DNA of 64,000 nt from Conoideocrella luteorostrata (GCA_032433595.1 JASWJB010000177.1:26289-90288), one strand, 5' to 3'; shown: positions 11,507 to 24,456, counted from the stretch's first letter. The notes: generated from the letters alone by a model not told the origin. Made by a program: numbers and translations.

Positions 11507-11953
11507 TCAATATTTTGCGGATATGTGTATCTCGTCGACCTTCCAACCGATATGCATTCCCTCCCCTTCTCGTTGGCGCAGACTCTCGTTTAGATCCATG
11601 GCACGTCGCAGAATACGACGAGGCTCTCTATCTCCTGGGTTATATACTAGTTCACGAGCACGAGGAGGAGGCCCATTATGGGGCTCTTGAGGAAGGCCAA
11701 GGGCGCCGACTGCAGCGGTGACTCTGGAGCAATGATGGTGTTGTCGAGGCTTGCCACGCGGTAAAGCCCCCAGCTCAGCTTGCATGTCCTCCTCAATCAG
11801 GCGCTGGACTTGTTCTGTTACGAGAATCGCCCGGTGGAGCTTGGCCTGTATATCTGCTCGTGCTCCTTCTGGGTCAAAGTCTAGAGAGTGGGAGGGCTGG
11901 CTGTGGCAGGACATGCTGCTGGCATCATCATCATCATCATGCTTAATGGCCAT
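11507..11953 (-). CDS. Small hypothetical protein
   Basis: A 148-aa open frame starts MAIKHDDDDDASSMS. The middle has an amphipathic helix-like stretch (KLHRAILVTEQVQRLIEEDM) followed by a His/Pro/Arg-rich part. I do not recognise it. Composition is more protein-like than the frames around it, but there is no conserved motif. It could be a chance frame in a 3.7-kb region that otherwise holds no clear gene. Confidence 0.3.
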   Translation of the reverse strand: MAIKHDDDDDASSMSCHSQPSHSLDFDPEGARADIQAKLHRAILVTEQVQRLIEEDMQAELGALPRGKPRQHHHCSRVTAAVGALGLPQEPHNGPPPRARELVYNPGDREPRRILRRAMDLNESLRQREGEGMHIGWKVDEIHISAKY

Positions 11954-11999
11954 AACTATGCCTGAAAAGTGGCTCCTGGCTTGGCTAATTTTTATGTTG

Positions 12000-14672
12000 A
12001 CAACTGGAAATAAAAAGACAGTGCCCTACAGAATTCACCAACTATACCCACAGCTTTCCAAAGTTTTGACCGATTACTGCTCCAGAAGGAACCATGGAGG
12101 TGCATTTAAATCCGAGTCATCGGGCCACTTCGACGAATAATGTCCTGATGAATGTGATTTGAATGCCAATATGAACGAGCTGATGCTTTAGGCACTTGAA
12201 CATACAGGCAAAGATGGACGAGGTGAACCTTCATCAGGCTACTAGCCGAGAAAGTGGGCTGTAAGTTTAGACAAAGAAGAAGTCACTCTCCAACTTGGGC
12301 ATATTCTTCCATTTGGTCGCGATCTTTATTGCCACATCTTCGGCATTCTGCTCCGAAGTTTTCAACGGTGACTCGGTCTCCGCGGCAGGTGCTCCATTCG
12401 CAAGTGTTGCTCGGACAGCTTTTAGCCTCTTCTTCTGTGATGTTGTTGACGGGCGTTGACCGCTTGCTTCTTGCCCTGGGGTGGTCACCGTTGTCAATCA
12501 CACACATAGCCGCATCTGTGCTTATCAACTGCTTGGTTGCTTCACACTAGCTTGAGCAGCAGATGGATGATTCGGCTGGTCTGCGTATGGCATCCTGCCC
12601 CAGCATGATTCTTTCTCCTGGTAGTCATGGAACGAGTCTTGGATTTTTAGTATGCCACATAACAATGTCCGTCTGACTGATTCGGTGGAGGCGTCTTGAA
12701 TACCTGGTCAAGAATCTCTGCATTGACGTGGTAGTCGACAATGACCTTTCCTGCACTCAATACAGGCAAAGACATCCTCCAGGGATTGCACCATCAATTG
12801 ATTCGTATTGAGGTCACTGTTCCTGTCGCGGATCAAGCGTGGACAGACATCCACAGTTCTGGAAAGAGGGACATCCCCTAGCTAAAAAAAATAAAAATGA
12901 ACAAGTCTGATCTGGCGAGTTTCTTAGTGACCTTGGATACCAATGATTTCAGCACCTGGTCCCTGGCCATATCCCCCGCATGGACGATGGGCCCAATCAG
13001 TTCACCACCACGTTTGACGGACAGAAGGATGCAGACGTCTTCAGCTATTGAACCCATTCTTGAGTATTGCAACACTATTCACTATTCAGCACCTCGACAA
13101 CAAGTTATGCCTAGTCGATGGGCTTCACCGACATAAACACCCTATGCCGGCTGCTGCTACCCCGTCTGCTGCTACCGCCAACAGCCAAGAGTATTGATTG
13201 GCTATGCATTGCGCGAGCCCTCCATTATTATACCTCAACTTTTATAACAAGTGATGTCTCCCATGTATATGTGAAGAATTTTCATTTTTGACAATTGGGG
13301 GCCGGAGGGCGAGGGATTAAACCTGCGACTCTAGATACTCCTGAAGACTGAGGGGCATTGGGCCGGATGGCTGGATGAGAAGCCGGTGAACCCTCCATTG
13401 CGTTTGCAAGGTTCCACGGACTGACTGCGATGCACACCGCACTCCCAAGGGGATTTCGGCTAAAGCAAGTTTAGAGAACAGGACAGATGACAAGTTGGAA
13501 GCAACCCTGTACATGAATCCTGGACGAGGCGTCTAAGATGTGGCGCAGAACTCATTCTTCGCTAAGATGTGCTGGTTAGAAAGCAGCAGATGAGCATACG
13601 ACTTGATGAACATATGATTGATTGAGCACCTTGATGCAGATTACTCTTTGCTTGACAAGTTAGAAGCGCTAAGCTTTGAGTCACTCGTTGAATGCAAAGA
13701 AGGAAGAAGGAAAGCGAACTTAATTTCAGCCATGATAAATTGATAATTTAATAAAACGTCGGTGCAGGATTAAAAATGCATCAGATGGCAGAACTCCTCG
13801 TTGGCTGATTCATGAAATGAGAAATGATGTTAGCACAATTAAAATACGTTAGTTACGGGGCATTAAGATGCCATGGGACCATTTATAAATCATCATCAAG
13901 AAAGTGACGCAGACAAGATGCCCCCTCCCCTACCCTGGGATCAAGACGGCAAAGATATAGATACAACCAAGTCTTGTGCTTCATCCAGCCATGATGCAAC
14001 CTTGGAATACGCCTCTCATCATCTTCAAATCCTTCAGGCTGCCCTCGCTCCTACCCTCTTCCCAATGTTCTGGCAGTCGGCAGCCGCGCAAGGAGGTAGG
14101 CCATGCGACAGAGGCCACACATGGTATCAAAAGGACCATTGTAGTGCACAAGTGTACGAACGTCTGGAACTCCTCATTGACTAGAAGTAGAGGATCGTAG
14201 AAGCATGTCAACCACCTATATATGCTTGCTCGTGGCTTCCAGATGCCTTGCTAATCAGATCAAGGACATTGAGTTTGCTGTTTATTACAAGCTTTATTTA
14301 TAACCTAGTACAAAATAACTTCTGAAATTACTGTAGTATAGCTATTTGCTATGAAAAGGAAGTTGCGCTATGGAGAGAGACGATGCTCATAAGGTCTGAT
14401 CAGGATCTATTGCTGTGATCTCGTTAGATGCTTAGTTTAAATGTGATTAATTGAAAGTACGCCTAAAAACATAACCTTATGATTCTCACAAATATGTGCT
14501 CCAAAACACCAGGTATATAATATACTCTTCAACAGTGCTTAGACCATGAGGCCCGTGATATCTTTATCGACTCCTTTTTACTCTCCCCAAAATATGTCAT
14601 CCAGAATCCACTTCATAACCTGCATATAACTTTGTACTTGAAATAATGGAACAAGGTCTTCTACTTATTAAC
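12000..14672. other. Gene-poor stretch with weak reading frames
   Basis: No recognisable gene is seen between the weak frame at 11.5-12 kb and the Zn2Cys6 regulator. Three weak minus- or plus-strand frames are protein-like but unassigned: 12267-12497 (minus; contains TESPLKTSEQNAEDVAIKIATKW), 12708-13057 (minus, spliced, listed separately) and 13918-14184 (plus, 88 aa, begins MPPPLPWDQDGKD). The segments 13730-13870 and 14280-14670 are AT-rich and look non-coding. Confidence 0.4.
12708..13057 (-). pseudogene. Possible small gene or decayed gene fragment, unrecognised
   Basis: An ATG at 13057 opens MGSIAEDVCILLSVKRGGEL. A 58-nt intron with GTATCC donor and T-rich TTTTAG acceptor (12940-12883/12882) joins it in frame to a second exon containing CPRLIRDRNSDLNTNQLM and LEDVFACIE, ending at 12708. 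Just before the stop, a shift of one frame gives a better-looking continuation (KVIVDYHVNAEILDQVFKTP, stop near 12636). This suggests a frameshift or a missed intron. I do not recognise the family. It could be a living small gene, a decayed one, or chance. Confidence 0.25.
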
Positions 14673-17030
14673 TTAATTATTGTATATCGGCCAGTCGTCG
14701 CCCATCCATGTGACCAACTCATCATATAATATCGGGTCGTCCCCAATTGGCATCGGTGGCGGTTCCTGCGATCCAACGAGATGCGGTGTCATTGGAGGTA
14801 CGGACGACGAAGTTTCCATGCTCAGCATTGGATCCCGGCTAAAGGGTGCCAGTAGCCTCTCCACTAAACGTTGAAGTTCTTGGAGGGTATCTGCGCATGA
14901 CTGACCGTCCGTGTTTCCCTTGCTGCTGGCTTCTAGCATCTTTTCGACACTAAAATTAACATCATTCATTGCGGCAATGGCATCCTCTTGTGAAGACTCC
15001 TTCCTGAACACCAGTGGCCGCAGGATGAGACAAACAGCGGCGTGGAAGACAAAGTGCAGCCCTGCGTGGAGAGTCTTGCGGTGGCCGTTCAATGTGGACA
15101 GGTGACGGGCCAGGGCCATGTTGCGGACTGCAGCGGCAATACAGCATTTCAAATGTTCGATTTGCGGGATGTCGTCAACCGAGGTTGTTTGGGCCATCAG
15201 TCGATCGGCCACAGCTCGCTTAACTGCAGACAGGAAAAGCGGCCGAATGGCTACAATAAGCAGCTGATTATACCGCATGTGCAGCAGGCAGGATGCTGGG
15301 TCATTGCTCAGCCCCTCGGTTAGCTGTACGGATGCAGGTAGCGCTGATTGCCATTGCTCGAGCATCCAAATAGCATTATCCGGTTGTCGCGTGATAGCCT
15401 CTATCTTCCCTCCGTGATATGTGTTGCCGACGACGTGGCCTGAGATGCGGGACAGTTCAACGTGAGCCCTTAGTCCAGCGGCAGGTGGCATCGATCTGCA
15501 AGAAATCGTTAATAGGTATTTGGTGCAAAGGAAAGCCATAAGTGTAATGACTTACGGGTCATCTACCGGCAGAGGCAATTGGATTGCCTCATCTGTAATC
15601 GTTGGTGGTCGTCCGGTGAGACAGCTCAGCCAACGGTCAAGGCAATATACCGACCAGAAAACACGCTTACCGCGTTCGTCAACCCAGCCACGGTGAGCAC
15701 CAAGCATGATGCTGATATGCATGGCAGCCGTGACATACATGTAAGCAGCGTCTGGTCGATTTGTCTCCACCAGGTAAAAGCTCATCATGGCGAGAGATGC
15801 TACGTCACCAATTGTGCGACGCTTGATCTCCAATGGATTGCCCAGTAGCATGGCGGCGCGGGCATAGTATGGCTCACTCAAAGAAGGGTGAGAATCCGAG
15901 CTCGGCGGCGGTTGTGTGGTCGTACTTTGGCATGCCACAGCCAGAGCGGCATGGTAGAACGCTAGATGGCGATAGGCACTCAAGTCGATGTCTGGTGAAG
16001 GGGAAGCTGGCGCGCGGACAGGAATTGAGCCCAGATCTCCCCACCAATATATACCGCCACTGGGCCATTGGCCACCACCGTCCTGGATGAAATGTCGCAG
16101 TTCGGATAGAACGACACTGATGGTGCTGTCTGGTGGGAGCCACAGGGGATTCACGGCGTGGTTGAGGGGCCGTTGATCATCGACAGTATAGTTTCCCAAG
16201 CTCGATAGAAAGTTACTCTGGTCAACTGTTGTCGGCCGATCCTGGGGTGACGTAGGTAAAGCCGCACCCATCAATTCCTTGAGGTGGTCGAGAAACGTAG
16301 CACCGGCAGTCTCACCCATGTATCTTCCCATGCCCTCCGCATCCTGGAGTAGGCGCCCAGGACTCAGAAGTTGGTCGTCCTCTGTAGGTTCCGTCTTGAT
16401 AGAGCTGGTCCCCGAGGGCTGGCTATGTGAGGTGTTTGTTGCTCCATTGGCAGACGGGATAGTGCTAGCGAATGGACTTGTCGATGAGGATGACTCGGGG
16501 CTGGCGGCATGATGGAGAATCTCCTGCCGTCTCGTTGGGTCTGCCACGACATCCTGAAGCGCCTTCTCATACACCTCAATCTTCTTCCTCAGGTCGTCCA
16601 ATTCGGCGCGGGGAACGGAAATCTTCTCAACTAGGGTAGGATATACACAGTCGCGGGCGGTCGTGGCGCATTGACTACAAGGACGCTCGCCGGAGCACTT
16701 AATTCGGCGTACGTTACAACTATTGCATCTGGTTGAAGCGTCCAGGAGGAGGACTCAGTTAGCCATTGTGTGTCTGTGCAATGGTCAAGGCATCCCTCTC
16801 TTTCTATCTCGAATCCCCCACCCGTTCGTGCCAAGGCATCAATGATTTGGCTTCACAGCAGACAACTCGGCCTAGCGGTGGAGTTGACAAAGACATAAGA
16901 TGGTAAAAAGAGCAACGCTTCTCACTTACGCTGTGGCAACTCGTTTTCGGTGTTCGGGAGCTACCTTGTGACGCCGAGGGTTGACGGGAAGTCGCTGCGA
17001 GGGTCGACGGTCGCCATGATCAAGCTGCAT
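14673..17030 (-). CDS. Zn2Cys6 fungal transcription factor with fungal-specific regulatory domain
   Basis: This is a binuclear zinc cluster regulator, expected in the nucleus. Three exons (17030-16930, 16728-15556, 15495-14673) give 698 aa. The first intron is 201 nt. The splice at 16930/16728 completes the zinc cluster at residues 35-61 with spacing C-X2-C-X6-C-X5-C-X2-C-X6-C (CNSCNVRRIKC...CSQC...C). A short coiled coil follows (ELDDLRKKIEVYEKALQD). The fungal_trans middle homology region lies around residues 240-400, with the recognisable MMSFYLVETNRPDAAYMY and WSVYCLDRWLSCLTGRPPTI segments. The C-terminus ends WMGDDWPIYN, an acidic/aromatic tail that could be an activation region. The target pathway cannot be told. 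It is not adjacent to a clear cluster, with about 7.4 kb of gene-poor DNA upstream. Confidence 0.9.
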
Positions 17031-20000
17031 CTTCCTCCGGATCAGGCTGAAGGTCACTGGGTACGAGGCACCTTTGACCCCGTGGTGGGACTATATTATT
17101 CAAAACAGAAAGACTATGTTTAAGCGTTCCCTTTCTCTACTGAAAATAAGGGCGCGGGTTTAAAAACAAAGTCAAACAACAGGGCTAGAATGGATGTTTG
17201 GATATGTAATCAATGAAGAGGCGGCGGGGTAACTAACAAGGGCTGTGTATAGGCGTGGTGGGATGGTGCATGTAAGATGAGTAAAGTTGGAGGCAGGATT
17301 TTCAACTTCAGGCTTCATCCATTGGAGAAGTATGAAGATTGAAGACTAACCATCAAGACAATGCAGTAGGTGCGAGGACGAAGCAGAAATAGGTAAATGG
17401 TGGAAAGCGTACCTATGCTGTCGCAACGAGCCGATGAGTGACAAGATGCCACACCAGCGGGCATCCTACTACCCCCACTGCGGAGGATAATCCACAATGA
17501 AATCGGAGAAGCAAGCAAAATGAAGGCTGGAGATTGTATTGCGGGGGAGAATGACGAAGCTGGAGCGAGTGCCCTACGTTGGCAATCGTAATGGGATGCG
17601 TGCCTGGCGTGCCCGATGTGCGTGCAAGACCGAGATGGCTTAAAGGAAGTTTGGAGGTGTGACGAGTAAGCCTCGTAGGGCTGCACGCACGTCAACCCAG
17701 ATCTACTGTAGTTCCAGTATGGAGATGGAGCAAGCCGAGCAGCGACGGGTAATTGCTTTGGTGGGAAATGGAGGAATAGGCGGCGTGGTGTCAACGCAGG
17801 TGTGGACGTGGCCGTGACGTCTGCCTTGCTGGGACCGATAGCTATTTGGATGCTGGTTGGTGCTGCTGGTTGGTGTGGCCGAGAAGGAGCAGGAAAGAAG
17901 GACAAATTCCGAGACATGGGGGTTCTTCTTTCTTCTGTCTACTCCGTAGTCCGTAGTCCGTATTGAAGGTATCCTCTTCTAGTTATCTAGACCAGACCAG
18001 AAGTCAAATTGGCAGGGACTTTGGGAGCTAACTAACTAAAGCCCCCGGTCCGGATGTCAGCGTCGTTTGCAATGGAGAATAGCTACGGGGGTTTCTTGTT
18101 GGTTGGCTGCGCAGACTTGGATGCAGGAACTTAATGAAATCCTAGCGCCTCCGACTCCGCTGCAGTCGCTCACCAATTCACTGGCGCAAGTTGCTGACAA
18201 AAGGGACCCCGCTAGGACTGACAATCCCGAGTCAAGATTGACCTTGAACGGGCAGGAAAGTTGCATTGTGGCAGCCGAGTACTCATACTGCGTAAACAGC
18301 AAAAACCACCCTCTCGGAGCAGACTTGCGTCCTGCCTCAAAAATTGTCAGTCCACCAAACGTGGCGACCAGGGGTCAAGTTAACATCCACAATAATGCAG
18401 AAGCACATCTTTGTGCTGGGCTGGAGTGGATTACCATGTGGAGGAGGAGAAGTCTACTCCGTAACTCCTAAACTAGAAATCGCCAAGAGAACGGATGCCT
18501 CAAGTCAACTCGGAGCTGTCATGGCTGAGGCCTCACTCAACATAGCCATCCCTAAAGCCGGTAGACTTCCTTCAGCTGCCTTGTGGTGCTGGCATACAAC
18601 CAAGCCCGTGGACATGACTCTCGTAACTAAGCATTCGCTGGCTCTACGCGCACCAGTTGGACCGCCATGAGCTCCAACGGCCAGGCGCCACGTCGTACCT
18701 GATCGAGCTGACCGGACCGGAGTAAGCGAAGATCGAGACCCCGAAACAGGAAGCGAGAATTTAGCGTGAATGGAGAGACCCCCGGACACCGAGGCATGGC
18801 CTCATGGTTCTGCTTGGCACACCACTATAGTGTGTATTTCCGTACTTCACGGTGTTGAATAATTCACACACAGTCACGAATTCTTTCATATGTCGCCGGA
18901 ATACATTGTCTATGTAGTATATCAGCCACGGCTATAGTCATGCAATCTAATGTTATAGACCTCAGCCATAGGACGAAAATACTCTTTGCACGACAATCAA
19001 CTCCAAGCAAGGCTGGTCCTCTTGAGACCGACGACTCGTCATCCGCCCCGTAACAAGCTGTAACGGCATTCATTACACCAAGAAGTCTTGAAAACCCTTC
19101 GAAACGATGGGCCACGGCGGCGATTCTCCCGGATCGTGCCGTGGAGTATCGCTGCCCAGTAGCCCTATCAGCGGGCTTGCAGGACTGATGCATGAAATTG
19201 GCTGGCCACCCATCTCACGACTGCACCACAGACTTTGAATCAATTGGTGCATGGCCGGTGCCGCTTTTAGTCCTGACTGAAGTATAGCGTCGCCTTGCGT
19301 CTTTCAGTGTGCGTACTGACTTACGACACACAGCATGTCCGTAACATAATGTCCACTTGTGATACACCCCCATGTATCATGGCGTGAATAACGGTCATCT
19401 TTTCTGTGTCTTATATCGCGCTTACAGACGTACATACACTGGTGTCATAATTGGTCTTCTATAGCTCTAGCATGTAATTGTGTAGGTGTAAGACGTAGGG
19501 ATGCTGGCACTACTTTCCAGCTATTTCTTTTTCGAGCGGAGGGATCCTGTTCTCCGGGGATATTTTTCTTATTATTTCGTCACTCACGGACTTGTCTCAA
19601 TGCGTAACTATACGGAATTAAATACCGGCTATACCCTGCCGGATAAAATTGTCCAACATTTCATTCAAAGATGTTATCCAATAATGCTCTGTGGCTATCC
19701 ATATCATCACACCGCAATTCAAATAAACTGGCCTTACGACCCTATCATGAGGTGTGGTTGCACGGGTATATTCTCCCGAGGCTGTCGCCATGAAATTACG
19801 TCTGCTATTCTCCGACATCTTTGTCGGAGAAATACATGTTGATGGACTTGTCCGATAATTCCCAACAAAACTACAAAGTCGAAGAATTAACCTCTGCGGC
19901 CGGGCGAGATCCAAGCGACGCCATGCACAAAGTGTCGGTAGCCAGGAGAGTGAACTGGCGTAATGATCACTGGTATCTCCCCACCACGACCAGGGGATGC

Positions 20001-20220
20001 CCAACGAGATTTCCCTTATTTGCCTTCATTTCTGCTCTCTAGCGCCTCAGCGAGCGGAATAATGTATTGGAGGGACCAGCTCCCAAAGACTGGCGGATAG
20101 AGAAATGGGCTGAGAATCTTTCATCACTGGGACTGTAGCTTTCCAGACGACATGTCGGTGTGGCGAACGTCCGCTTAGGGCGTTTGAAAGGAACAACAAT
20201 TTCACCTTTTACGGTGTGTT
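17031..20220. other. Gene-poor region upstream of the Zn2Cys6 regulator
   Basis: I see no gene. The open frame at 17315-17917 (minus) lies in the likely promoter and has a biased Ser/Pro composition without motifs. Two TACTCCGTA copies occur at 17940-17948 (followed by two AGTCCGT partial repeats) and 18455-18463. Frames at 18067-18471, 18864-19193, 19501-19842 and 19618-20004 have no recognisable similarity. Confidence 0.45.
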
Positions 20221-20795
20221 GCAAAAGTTTTGCTAAGCACCGGTCCACATCTGCGCGCCGAGGCTAATCTTACTAAAGGTCTTAGTTAAATGTTTTGGGC
20301 TGCTGATTAGTGGCATAACTGTATAGACCTTGTGCCACTAGAAGGACGTGTAAATCGATGGGTTATTGAAGACCTTCATAATACACACCTTCCGGAATTC
20401 GTCAATGACAGTGATATCTTTATGTAAGATAACGCGCCTGTACACACAGCACATCTTATTAGAGACCTTCTTTCAGAAATGCCCTTGAAGTCATGGCATG
20501 GCCACCTTATTCGTTGGATTTAAATCCTATTGAGAATCTATGGTCATAGATGAAGCAAGCTATTTATCGCATTTACCCAGAGCTTCATTTTGCTACAATG
20601 AATCAGGAAAACTTAGCGCTATTACAGCAAGCTGCAAAGGAAGCTTGGGCAACCTTAGATGTTCAGTCACTAGAGAATTCAATCGATACAATGCACCATA
20701 GAGTAGAAGCTGTTATAGAGGCAGAGGGCTGGTACACAAAATATGAGCTGTTGGCCGGGAGATGGGGTACATAGAAAAACGCAAAAACTTTTTGC
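20221..20795 (+). mobile_element. Degenerate Tc1/mariner transposase fragment
   Basis: From 20290 to 20774 the plus strand encodes the C-terminal half of a Tc1-type DDE transposase. Readable blocks are DNAPVHTAHLIRDLL and PYSLDLNPIENLW, followed by the helical tail to GWYTKYELL. It is broken by TAG at 20308-20310, TAA at 20425-20427 (where a Gln is expected), a one-base deletion near 20480-20490, and TAG at 20547-20549 (where a Trp is expected). The last two stops fit C-to-T or G-to-A change as made by RIP. The N-terminal half is missing. Palindromes GCAAAAGTTTTGC (20221-20233) and GCAAAAACTTTTTGC (20781-20795) bracket it and may be remnants of the inverted-repeat ends; no TA target duplication is visible beside them. 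Confidence 0.8.
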
Positions 20796-22080
20796 CCTCC
20801 CCCCCCGACTGTGGGCGATCCCACGCGGACTGAGCTTCCCACCCTACTCACTCGGAGGCGGAGAAACACTACGTATGGACCCAACAGATTAATCTTCCTC
20901 AGAGTTCCAAATCGAGAGAGAGTTGTTCGTACGTCATCTGCATGTCAACTTCATCGCTTTGCATGTGGTCTGCTGTTATTGGTTCAAGTTCAGCTTTGCG
21001 GGTGGCATCAATAAAGTCCTCGAGGATAGGTATATCGAAGTTTTTCGGAGCTCAGTGAAACTTCTGAAATCGGTTTGTTTGGGGCCGATGGGGTTATTAT
21101 CCGTAGACGACCAATTGTATTTTGTTAAACATCCGCGTAAACGTTTATTCACGTTGAGCTCTCCGAGGACCAAGAGCGAGCCAGCTCCGGGTCTGGCTTC
21201 GCAGAGCACCTGGGCAAAGTCAATTGGCAATGATAATTCTCGACCTGCCCTCCTTGAATAATTCAGTGTGAAATTTGATGTTGTCGAGCCGATGAGGACC
21301 TTGAAATTTGGCTCAAACCGATAGCTATGTCAGAATGGTTCGTTGAGTTGGAAATATCATCCCACAATCGCAAGACGCTTGAAGCTACTCCGTAGTTTGT
21401 TTTCAATTGCTAGTCGACAATTACCAGGATGGTTATGGTAAGAAGGAAATGAGTTTGAATTGCTCACTAGTTATGACCAGGAATTTTTAATTCGCTGCGC
21501 CGGCTCCCTTGGCCTTGATGACCATTTCTTCAATTATCTTTGGCTGCCAGAGAAGTCCGGACCCCATTTATTCAGCGCACAGGATGTCAAGGTGATGCTG
21601 GGCGTCATTTTGCCGATGCTTGGTGGCGTGAAAGTATTAGACCTAGGCCAACCAATACCTCTCAGACTCCACCGGGCAAAACGGGCCAATCAACCAGTGA
21701 GGCAAGATAGGGGCGAACAAGGCTGAGATTAGAAGCCGGCTTGGCTTGTTGCGTAGGTTACTTGGCATTTCTCCGTAATTGGGATTAAATGCATTTGGGA
21801 TTCTGTTCGGACGGAAGAGCGAGTCCTGGCGGAGGAGAACCACAGCAAGAGCGGCAAGAGCACTAAACCCAGGTTGTCCGGCAAGCGTGCTCGAACCAGT
21901 GGCGTAGCTTGTCGACCAGAGGGCTAAACCCCACACCAGAACATCGGACACATGCTCGGTCCAGCTCGGTGCGGTGTCGATGTGTCTTGATTCGGCTTAG
22001 TGGTCCCTTTGTCACGCTTGTCCACGCCTCTGGCGCAATCATCCACGCACCAGTCCACGCAATACATGCTCCATACGGAA

Positions 22081-22100
22081 TACGGAGTACACACTCCGTA
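22081..22100. repeat. Perfect inverted repeat built from the dispersed motif
   Basis: TACGGAGT and ACTCCGTA face each other around a 4-nt spacer (ACAC). This forms a perfect 8-bp stem and contains an exact TACGGAGTA at 22081-22089. An imperfect copy (TACGGAAT) lies directly upstream. Confidence 0.85.
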
Positions 22101-24020
22101 CTTGGAATATACCGAATAATAACGACCACAACCAGCCAGAACCCGCGGACCTGACCAGAGGCCTTTTTTGCGCGGGCAGGCAGGTCATTGTGTGACAACC
22201 TAGGATAGTCACGTTCAAGCGGTGATGAGTCACATCAGTCGAGCCCTCAATAACGTGCATGCGGGCTGACACGCAAAGTCCTTGCGCGACGTTGTAGTCC
22301 GTGCAAGACTGCACGTCGTACATACATCACATCTTCCTTCTGTGTTGCCCATATCATGCAAAGCCACGTCATGTTCCGAGCAGTAGAGAGCGAACCATGT
22401 TCACTACGCAGAGACTGCAATCTGCGGACAGACGGAGCATTGGATGGCAGAAATAACTAGTCGACTCCTACTAACTACTTTCTCCACATCGTTTGGTAAA
22501 GGATCTTTCCCTGCTTACTACTAAGTTGGCTGTGAGGAGCTTGCCAAAGATTCACGGCACTAAGAATGGCCCCGAAGCTAAAGCACGCGATGGTTATATA
22601 ATAATAGTGACTTATGAGGTTTTGGAACAAACGATTCAACTGGCCAGAGTAGGTTCATGTATTTTTTTTTTTTGTTATTGGGACGGCAAGTTTCGTCTCC
22701 GACATTTGGCCAATTACAACTGGGAAGATCACTATTCCTGCCCATGGCCATTGTTATACTTCGCCTGTTACGTTCTCATAACAACACAATCAACAAGATG
22801 CGAAATGGGTGTACGCTGCTCTTTCTTGTAGGAAAGGTCATGCTTCTTCCTGCTCAAATGATGGAAAGCACTAATGCACACATAAGTTTTATGGAAGGAG
22901 CTTTAATGCCGAGTAGGCCGTAGACTTTGCTGCAAAGAAATTTGGATTATCACTCTCTCTTTCCAACAAGATAATAAAAAAGGCAGACAACAAAACCACA
23001 ACTTCTTGTGGTATCAGGCCATTGCCTAGGATCTTACTGCATATGGACGGAGACCAAGACCGGGCAAATTTAGGTGATCTTGCTCAATGACGACCAGTGA
23101 CCTAAGTAGTGACTGCATGTCAAGGCTCACCTTGATTTTACTTTTCGACGCGTGTATCACTGAAAACAAAGGATGCAATTCTTAAAGTTAAGATCTGATA
23201 AAGCTACTTCATGCGCCGGGGGTCCACGTCCTTTTCAGTCAGCAGTGCGTTCTTCAGTAGCCATGAAACTCTCCGTAGGTGGCTGGGCTGCATTTCACTG
23301 AGCCTAAGCCCAAGAGTTAGCAAATAGAGCGGACAAGTTAAAGTATTAGACCTGCTCCTCTGAGAAAGAAATGTTACCGCGATTTTACTGCCGGATGGAC
23401 GGCACGAACCTGATTCACAACTGCCCATCACCCCTCAGATTGTCCGAGAAGCAACATCGATCGACGAATCTTCCAAGTCATCAATGGTCTAGCAGATCAC
23501 AGATGACTTGCAACGACAACCTGCACAAATCGCATGACGTATTGAGCAATTGAAGGATATGGTTGCGCAATCTACGCTCTTTGGGCCTGAAAACATGCGA
23601 GGACGGGCGGATGACTTGGAATCTTCCGTGACCGATCGTCTCAACCGTATATAAACCATCCTGCAGCAACCTAGGTCTGTTGATACTCATGTTCTTTTGT
23701 TTATTATGAGTTGTTTGGGTTGGTAATAATCCGGGGGTCATGTCATGTATTAATTCTTCCTACTTGGATCGAACTGTGAAGCTTGGAGAGGTGTTACATG
23801 TTAGAGCTGTCATCAATAAGGTGATAGACTGAAAGCCAACACAGGAGTGGAAGACAGGTCCGGACGGAGGTTGATGGGACGCAGCAGCAATAAAACCAAA
23901 ACTCTTCAATGGAATGCTGACTGAACTTGATTGAGCGCTGGAAAGAGGGCAGGTAAAGTAATGTACGCTACTAGTTAGGAACAACGCAACTTATGGCAAT
24001 CGAAGTGCACCTGACGAAGA

Positions 24021-24046
24021 CACATGCCGCCATCACATGCCGCCAT
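24021..24046. repeat. 13-bp perfect tandem duplication
   Basis: CACATGCCGCCAT occurs twice head to tail in non-coding DNA. No function is apparent. Confidence 0.8.
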
Positions 24047-24456
24047 CACCTGAAGTCGTTTTTCTACGTGCTTCTGAGGACTTGTGCGCTCTAAGGGCTG
24101 TGTTATGCGACTAGGAAGTTGGACGCTTCGAGGACAATGTTAAAGATAACTTATCAGAGTAGATTAATCCGTCTTAACTATGACAGGCTGTGAAATAGCT
24201 TTTCCCACAATACTTTTCTAGGTATTTTGCAACATTTTCTATTTTATGATCTTAGTATTGGTAACACTGCTCGGGTAAAGCAATATGAGCTTGAAAAAGA
24301 CACTTCAAGTTCCGATCTGCACGACCGCCACCAGTACTGCCGCGACCCAACACGCTGACATACTGCCATGGCATTTCAAGACTCAAGAGGGAATCACACT
24401 ACTGTAAGGGCAGAACAGCAGAAAGGACTTGCACCGACGTGGCGGCTCAGTGGTTA

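Larger units (their letters stand above)
20796..24456. other. Gene-poor, possibly decayed DNA
   Basis: No gene is supported. The region holds TACTCCGTA at 21386-21394 and an inverted repeat of the motif at 22081-22100. It also has a single ATCTGATAA at 23193-23201 and a perfect 13-bp tandem duplication at 24021-24046. Open frames here (for example 21460-21726) are short and unrecognised. Confidence 0.45.

Noticed and set aside
17315..17917. 200-aa minus-strand open frame
   Set aside because: Biased Ser/Pro/Arg composition, no motif, and it lies in the promoter of the Zn2Cys6 gene.
23193..23201. Fourth ATCTGATAA as an iron-GATA site
   Set aside because: It is isolated in gene-poor DNA with no nearby iron gene; about one such match is expected by chance in the window.
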